NCBI GenBank assembly: GCA_020746105.1
Contig: CM036617.1
Span: 173,070,412 to 173,134,411 of the forward strand
DNA length: 64,000 nucleotides
Reading direction: 5' to 3'
Source of the DNA: Trogon surrucura
Taxonomy: Eukaryota; Chordata; Aves; Trogoniformes; Trogonidae
A program made the position numbers and the translations under genes. Of the stretch, positions 59,637 through 64,000 are shown piece after piece. The stretch's first letter is position 1. Each line of letters starts with the position of its first letter. The notes under the pieces are model-generated. The model saw only the letters and a list, made by a program, of their open reading frames with translations. It was not told the DNA's origin and made no database searches.

Positions 59637-62600
59637 CTGAAATAAGAGGGAAGACGAACCTTTCCTTGAGTGGAGATAAATGTTCTCTTACAGGTGGCAG
59701 CAACACTGTTCTGAGATGAAGGTGCTCTGAGCATTAGCTGAAATATGTGTGAAATGTGGCATATCCACGTCGCTTTTATGACTTGTACAAATAAATCGGC
59801 TATTCTGGCACCTTGTGGAAAAACTGGTGGGAAATCTGTCTTGGTAACTTGTTCATCCAGTAGCAACCTTGATATTTAAATCTTTTGGCTTTATTTTGAG
59901 GTTGTGTGTGTGGGGGAAATGCTTTTTGGATGACTGCTTTCTGCACCAGGCTGCTGTAAGTAGCCCACTCTTGGACTGTAGAGAAGTGAAATGCATGGCT
60001 GTGATCACAGCTAGTGGGAGGGTGGATGCTAGGGAACATGCATGGTGCTTTCTGTCTCCTTGGGTCTAGATTGTGTTGCAGTCAAAAAAATGTTTGTTCT
60101 TACAGATCATGGGAGTGCAGGGAGAAGACAAAAGCAGTAGATAAAGGATTATTAAAATAAGAAGGGGTGCTAAAAGTAATTGGAGTGCTGTGTGTCCCAT
60201 GAGAGACAGGCTTAAGAGTAGGACCCAAAATGAAGTGCTGTCCTTCAGTGGCTGAGGTCCTGTGAAAAAAAAGTGTAAAAAGATACACAAGAAGATGCAG
60301 TTCTAAGCCATGGGTTTCCTCTGCGTGTTGTGACAGCAGGCATTCACATAGTCTATTACTTCATTGACGCAGTTGCCAGTTAATATTGGCTTTCCCCAAT
60401 GCAGAAGGATAAGGGTGGCAGGTCTAAGTCACAGTGTCGTTAGTGTCAAATAACGAGAGCTGCTTCATTACCTCTGTGGGTGGAAGTCTTATTATGCCTT
60501 GACACTGTAGCACAGCCATACCTTTGGCCACCTAAGGATGTGACAGACTTGCTGCTTTGCTTGCAGTTAGCCTTATGAAGCGCTGTGATGGGAATCTCAG
60601 CTTTGTGCATCCTGTCTGTTAACAGTGCTTATGCACTCCATGCCTATGTTAAAGAAACAAATTGCCAAGAGAAGAATTTATTATTTGCTTACATTGAATG
60701 GTGGACCAGGGATTGTCATGTAACTCATACTGATTACACAGCATTTAATGCAACATTGTTCTATGGACAAGTACCAACAGCTGTATAGCAATAATGCATA
60801 AATGTATACGAAAAATCTCCAAACCAGCAAACAACCCTGGGTAAATGAGAAAGTTCTTTAAAAGGGATAGCTAAAAGGGCAGGACCCTGTAGGCATCATG
60901 AGAACTCAGACTTTAAGTGGTTGTCGAACTTCAGAAAGATCAAAAAGTATAATGATGAGGAAGGACCAGTTTTGAAACTGCAGATGTGCCTGAAGGGTAA
61001 AGCAGCGTATAGCTTCATTAAATGGTAAAATGTATCAAATAATGCCATGAGGCTCAACTTACTGAAGATGTTTCTTATACTGGAGGAGACCCACTAGAAT
61101 GGATTAGTAAGTTTAAGCTGTCAAAATTTATCAAAAAAGAGTTAAAGGGATGATCAATGTAATAATAATGAGGTTCACAGGAGATTCCACTCCTGTGTTT
61201 CTTGCAAAAAAACATATAGTGGATTCTCAAATTCAAGTACTGAGGTTAAGAAAACTTAAAAAAACCAAACTAACCCCTCAACCTCTTGCTACCACCAGCA
61301 GGAGCAGCAAACTTTTTCAGTAGTTCTGAAAGAACCACTCATGTGTAGACTAATTATGATATTTGAACTAAAAAGAACCCACAACTTCAACTCCTTAGGA
61401 AAAGAAGATGGTAAATGATATAGCATTTTTCAAAAGGGGTTTTCTCAGAACAACTCTTTAGCCAGTTTGCTTGGTGTATTTCTGGCAGGCAGGGTTTAGT
61501 ATGACCTGTAGAGGAAGCTAGAATAGCTTTCAAATTATTAATATTGCAAGAAGCGGGGCTTTTCAGGGGTTTGAGGATAAGGATAAACTGTGTTCTTGTA
61601 TTTTAAAAGGCCTTTGAAAAATCTGAATGAAGGCTCTTAAACAGGACAAGAGGGAAGCTTCTTTGGCCACAAGAGGACAAAACACATGCCCAATGTAGCA
61701 TCGTGGCGTGTGCTCACCGAATTGAGATGGATTACCAGAGCTGGGCGTTTCATCTTTATGTTCAAAACCATTGCTTGTCAGGCATGATGATTTTGAGGAT
61801 CATAAACGGATGATTTACCACAGAAATATTACTATTTTTGTATTATGTGTTTACAGTTCAATGAGCACATGGAATATTTTGTAGTACTGTTTCTAAATTT
61901 AGCAGTATGCTAGTCCATGATAGCAAAATCTCTTAAAACTTACCCTGCTAGATTAATTTTACTGCCCTAGTAGAAAGGAGTCAGTCATATGCAAAGTGAT
62001 TTAATGGAAGTAATTAGGCTTAATCTCATTAGGCATAAATATTTCCTAGTGATTTTAAGACTAATTTTAAACTTGTCTTGAGGTTTCTTGAATACAAAAA
62101 GAATTGGGGAGGGATGGACTTTTGCCCTTTGCCTGTAGGCTCATAGGTCTGAAGAGCTTTTGGCATGTCCTTGATATCAGGAAGCACATTTACAGTCAAA
62201 AGCTCTGCTTAAATGGATGTTAATGTGAAAGAATAATTTCTGGAAGAAAAAAGAGGGTGTGTTCAAATCAGGATGAGATGATGAATGTCTGGTTCTAAGT
62301 GAACTGTTACATGTGATTTAACTTGAACATGCTTTAATTTAAATGGGTGCAACATGTTCTGAAACAAGATTTTGTGATGTTGAGAACTCCTGAAGTTCAC
62401 TTGAAGCTTCAGGGGAAAAAAAAAAGAGGAGAAAAAAGAAGACTAATGCTGTTTAGTGTCTAATGACATGGGAGGGGAAAAAAATCACTGCTTGAACTGA
62501 CTAAAGCAGTTTCAGTGGTATGCGTGTATGATATTTTGGGAGTCAAAAGATGGAAGTAGAAATAGAAGTAACATCTGAAATGTGTGTTTAAGTCAAAAGG

Positions 62601-63204
62601 TACCAGAAGCAGGCTTAAGGAGAAGCAGCAAAAATTAGAGGTTTTGTGGAAAAAGGTAAAAAGATATTTCTCAAGACAAGTAGTATACCTGTTTACCTGT
62701 TCAGTATGAGGAAGTGAGCTGCAGTTTTGCTCCGAGTCATAATTATTGCCAGAAGTGACCAGCTAGATGCACTGCTTCCAGGCATGCACTAAGCTTTAAA
62801 TGCAACAAGTAGCTTGAAATCAAGGAAGCCGGTTCCAGCTCTGTTCCATGGTGGCACCGTCACACTTTCCCTTTAGCTGAAACTTAGCTGCATATAATGA
62901 TGTCATACCTCATTTAACAAATGCTTGTCGCGTTTTGTGCCTGGAATGCATCTTGCAATTTGGGAGTGCGAGTAAACTTGTGGTTTTAATGATGCATGAT
63001 TTTAATAAACAGGGTGGCACGTCTGATGTTCTGTGGAAGCCTTCGTAGGTTTTTCTGAAGCCCTACATCAGCATGTTTTATCTGTTTAGGGGTTTTTTTT
63101 TGTATTTAAGTTAAAATACCTTAACATCAGAAAGCTAATTATTAGTTTAAGCTTTTGATAAAATAGTTTTTCTACTTGGTCTACTCTATACAGCACTTTC
63201 TCAT
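59637..63204. other. Non-coding DNA, probable intron
   Basis: No supported gene. A 67-codon plus frame at 60585-60788 has a fairly protein-like composition but no known resemblance and no clear flanking splice sites. Confidence 0.5.
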
Positions 63205-63386
63205 CTTGTTTCTTAGCTCACTCGGTTGAGCGTGGTGCTGAAACGCCAAAGGTCGTGGGTTCGATTCCCGTTTGGTCCTCATGTGTTGCCTGACCTAGTT
63301 GAGAAGCGTCCCTGCCCATGACAGGGAGGTTGGATTAAAATGATCTCGTCATGAGTCCCTTCCAGCCTAGGCCATTCTATGATTCT
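63205..63386 (+). mobile_element. tRNA-Ile-headed SINE with CR1 3' tail (TguSINE1-like)
   Basis: The head (about 63212-63277) is clearly derived from tRNA-Ile(AAT): A box TAGCTCACTCGG at 63214-63225, the conserved GAGCGTGGTGCT, then AACGCCAAAGGTCG and a perfect B box GGTTCGATTCC at 63258-63268. The anticodon loop has lost a base compared with the parent tRNA, and the 5' acceptor strand is decayed, so it is not a working tRNA gene. The rest (63278-63386) is the CR1 3' end: GACCTAGTTGAGAAGCGTCC, CATGACAGGGAGGTTGGA, CCCTTCCAGCCTAGGCC and the ATTCTATGATTCT terminus. Such elements are transcribed by RNA polymerase III from the A and B boxes and copied by CR1 reverse transcriptase through the shared tail. 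Elements of this build are known from passerine birds. Confidence 0.88.
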
Positions 63387-64000
63387 TAGTCCAGCTGTCA
63401 CTTCAGTCCAAGCTGACTTGCCTCATGAGCGTGGGAAGGCCGTGGTTTGGAAAAGGCAGAGCAGCACAGGCCTGGGTGGTTGGTTGATGGCGAAAGACAA
63501 TATCTACTTGCTTGCTGGGCTTCTTGCAAAGACTGTGGAGCAAGCTGCTTCGTGAGGGGTCGTGTTCTTAATGCTGTAATAACTCACTTTAAAGAATGTT
63601 ACAGTTTTCCCTTGCTGCCACCAAAATAGGTGGGAAATCATGTGGGAATTCTTTGCATGAACATTGCTAATTTGTACTATGTGTCTGACTTCAGACTGCT
63701 GAAGTCCTAGTTTGTTAGCCATCATATAAAGAAATAATTTGGGATCTTAAAGCAAACAAAGTACCGCTTGATGAAATTGCTACTGCAGAAGTGTCAGCCA
63801 TGGTAGGCAGCAGCAATCCTTTAGACTAAGTGTGATAAATGCCAGTGTTTACATCCACTGCAGAGTCTAGGAGCGGCAGCCAGTTTTTATTTCAGTTAGA
63901 CAAGTAGCTCTGTCTCCTGAGAGATCAAGCTTCAGAATGAAGTTAGATTTCTCTTTGAAAGCACAGCAAAACTCATGACCTTTGAATTTACCTGTTCTAA
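63387..64000. other. Non-coding DNA to the end of the window
   Basis: No gene or repeat recognised. Two short frames on opposite strands (60 and 73 codons) overlap and look accidental. Confidence 0.5.

Noticed and set aside
60585..60788. 67-codon plus-strand frame with protein-like composition
   Set aside because: The annotated start is GTG followed by ATG, there are no good flanking splice sites and I recognise no family.
63212..63277. A functional tRNA-Ile gene
   Set aside because: The A and B boxes are good, but the anticodon loop has lost a base, the 5' acceptor strand is decayed and a CR1 tail follows directly, so it is a SINE head.

Overview
This window looks like avian nuclear DNA, most likely from a passerine bird. 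Four things point that way: repeated CR1 LINE copies with their usual ATTCTATG-type 3' ends, an LTR of the kind found in bird endogenous retroviruses, a tRNA-Ile-headed SINE carrying a CR1 3' tail (the TguSINE1 type described from songbirds), and a single large GC-rich CpG island in otherwise AT-rich DNA. There are no bacterial-style operons. Apart from the LINE reverse transcriptase remnants, none of the long open frames looks like a known protein.

Layout. From 1 to about 41.6 kb the DNA is AT-rich and I see no host exon I can defend. It holds CR1 fragments at 2.87-3.19 kb (-), 4.13-4.92 kb (+), 8.36-9.50 kb (+, the best preserved), 12.60-13.31 kb (-), 34.67-35.37 kb (+) and 35.73-35.85 kb (-). 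It also holds a degenerate ERV LTR (27.85-28.35 kb), a possible very old tRNA-derived SINE (about 23.5-23.66 kb) and several simple repeats. Between 7.1 and 10.2 kb a small unclassified repeat is present as a tandem direct duplication (period 332 bp) plus an inverted partial copy about 2.5 kb away. The core of the inverted pair is almost identical while its flank is clearly diverged, which suggests gene conversion.

From about 41.6 to 44.5 kb lies a CpG island with GC boxes, a CRE-like site, a perfect GTCACGTGAC palindrome and at least five good plus-strand splice donors. This is very probably the promoter and alternative first exons of a gene transcribed rightward, whose later exons are outside the window or too short to see. 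I cannot name the gene. From 44.5 to 64 kb is AT-rich sequence that would be its first intron. It contains a possible decayed CR1 (51.72-51.87 kb), a CR1 3' end (55.80 kb), A/C-rich tracts, a short perfect hairpin (59.59 kb) and the tRNA/CR1 SINE (63.2 kb).

The mobile elements fit together. The minus-strand CR1 at 35.73 kb and the tail of the SINE at 63.2 kb share the same 3' sequence, as expected if the SINE used that CR1 subfamily's reverse transcriptase. I found no clear previously undescribed system. The best leads are the converted inverted repeat at 7-10 kb, the LINE/SINE tail pair, and the unnamed CpG-island gene.
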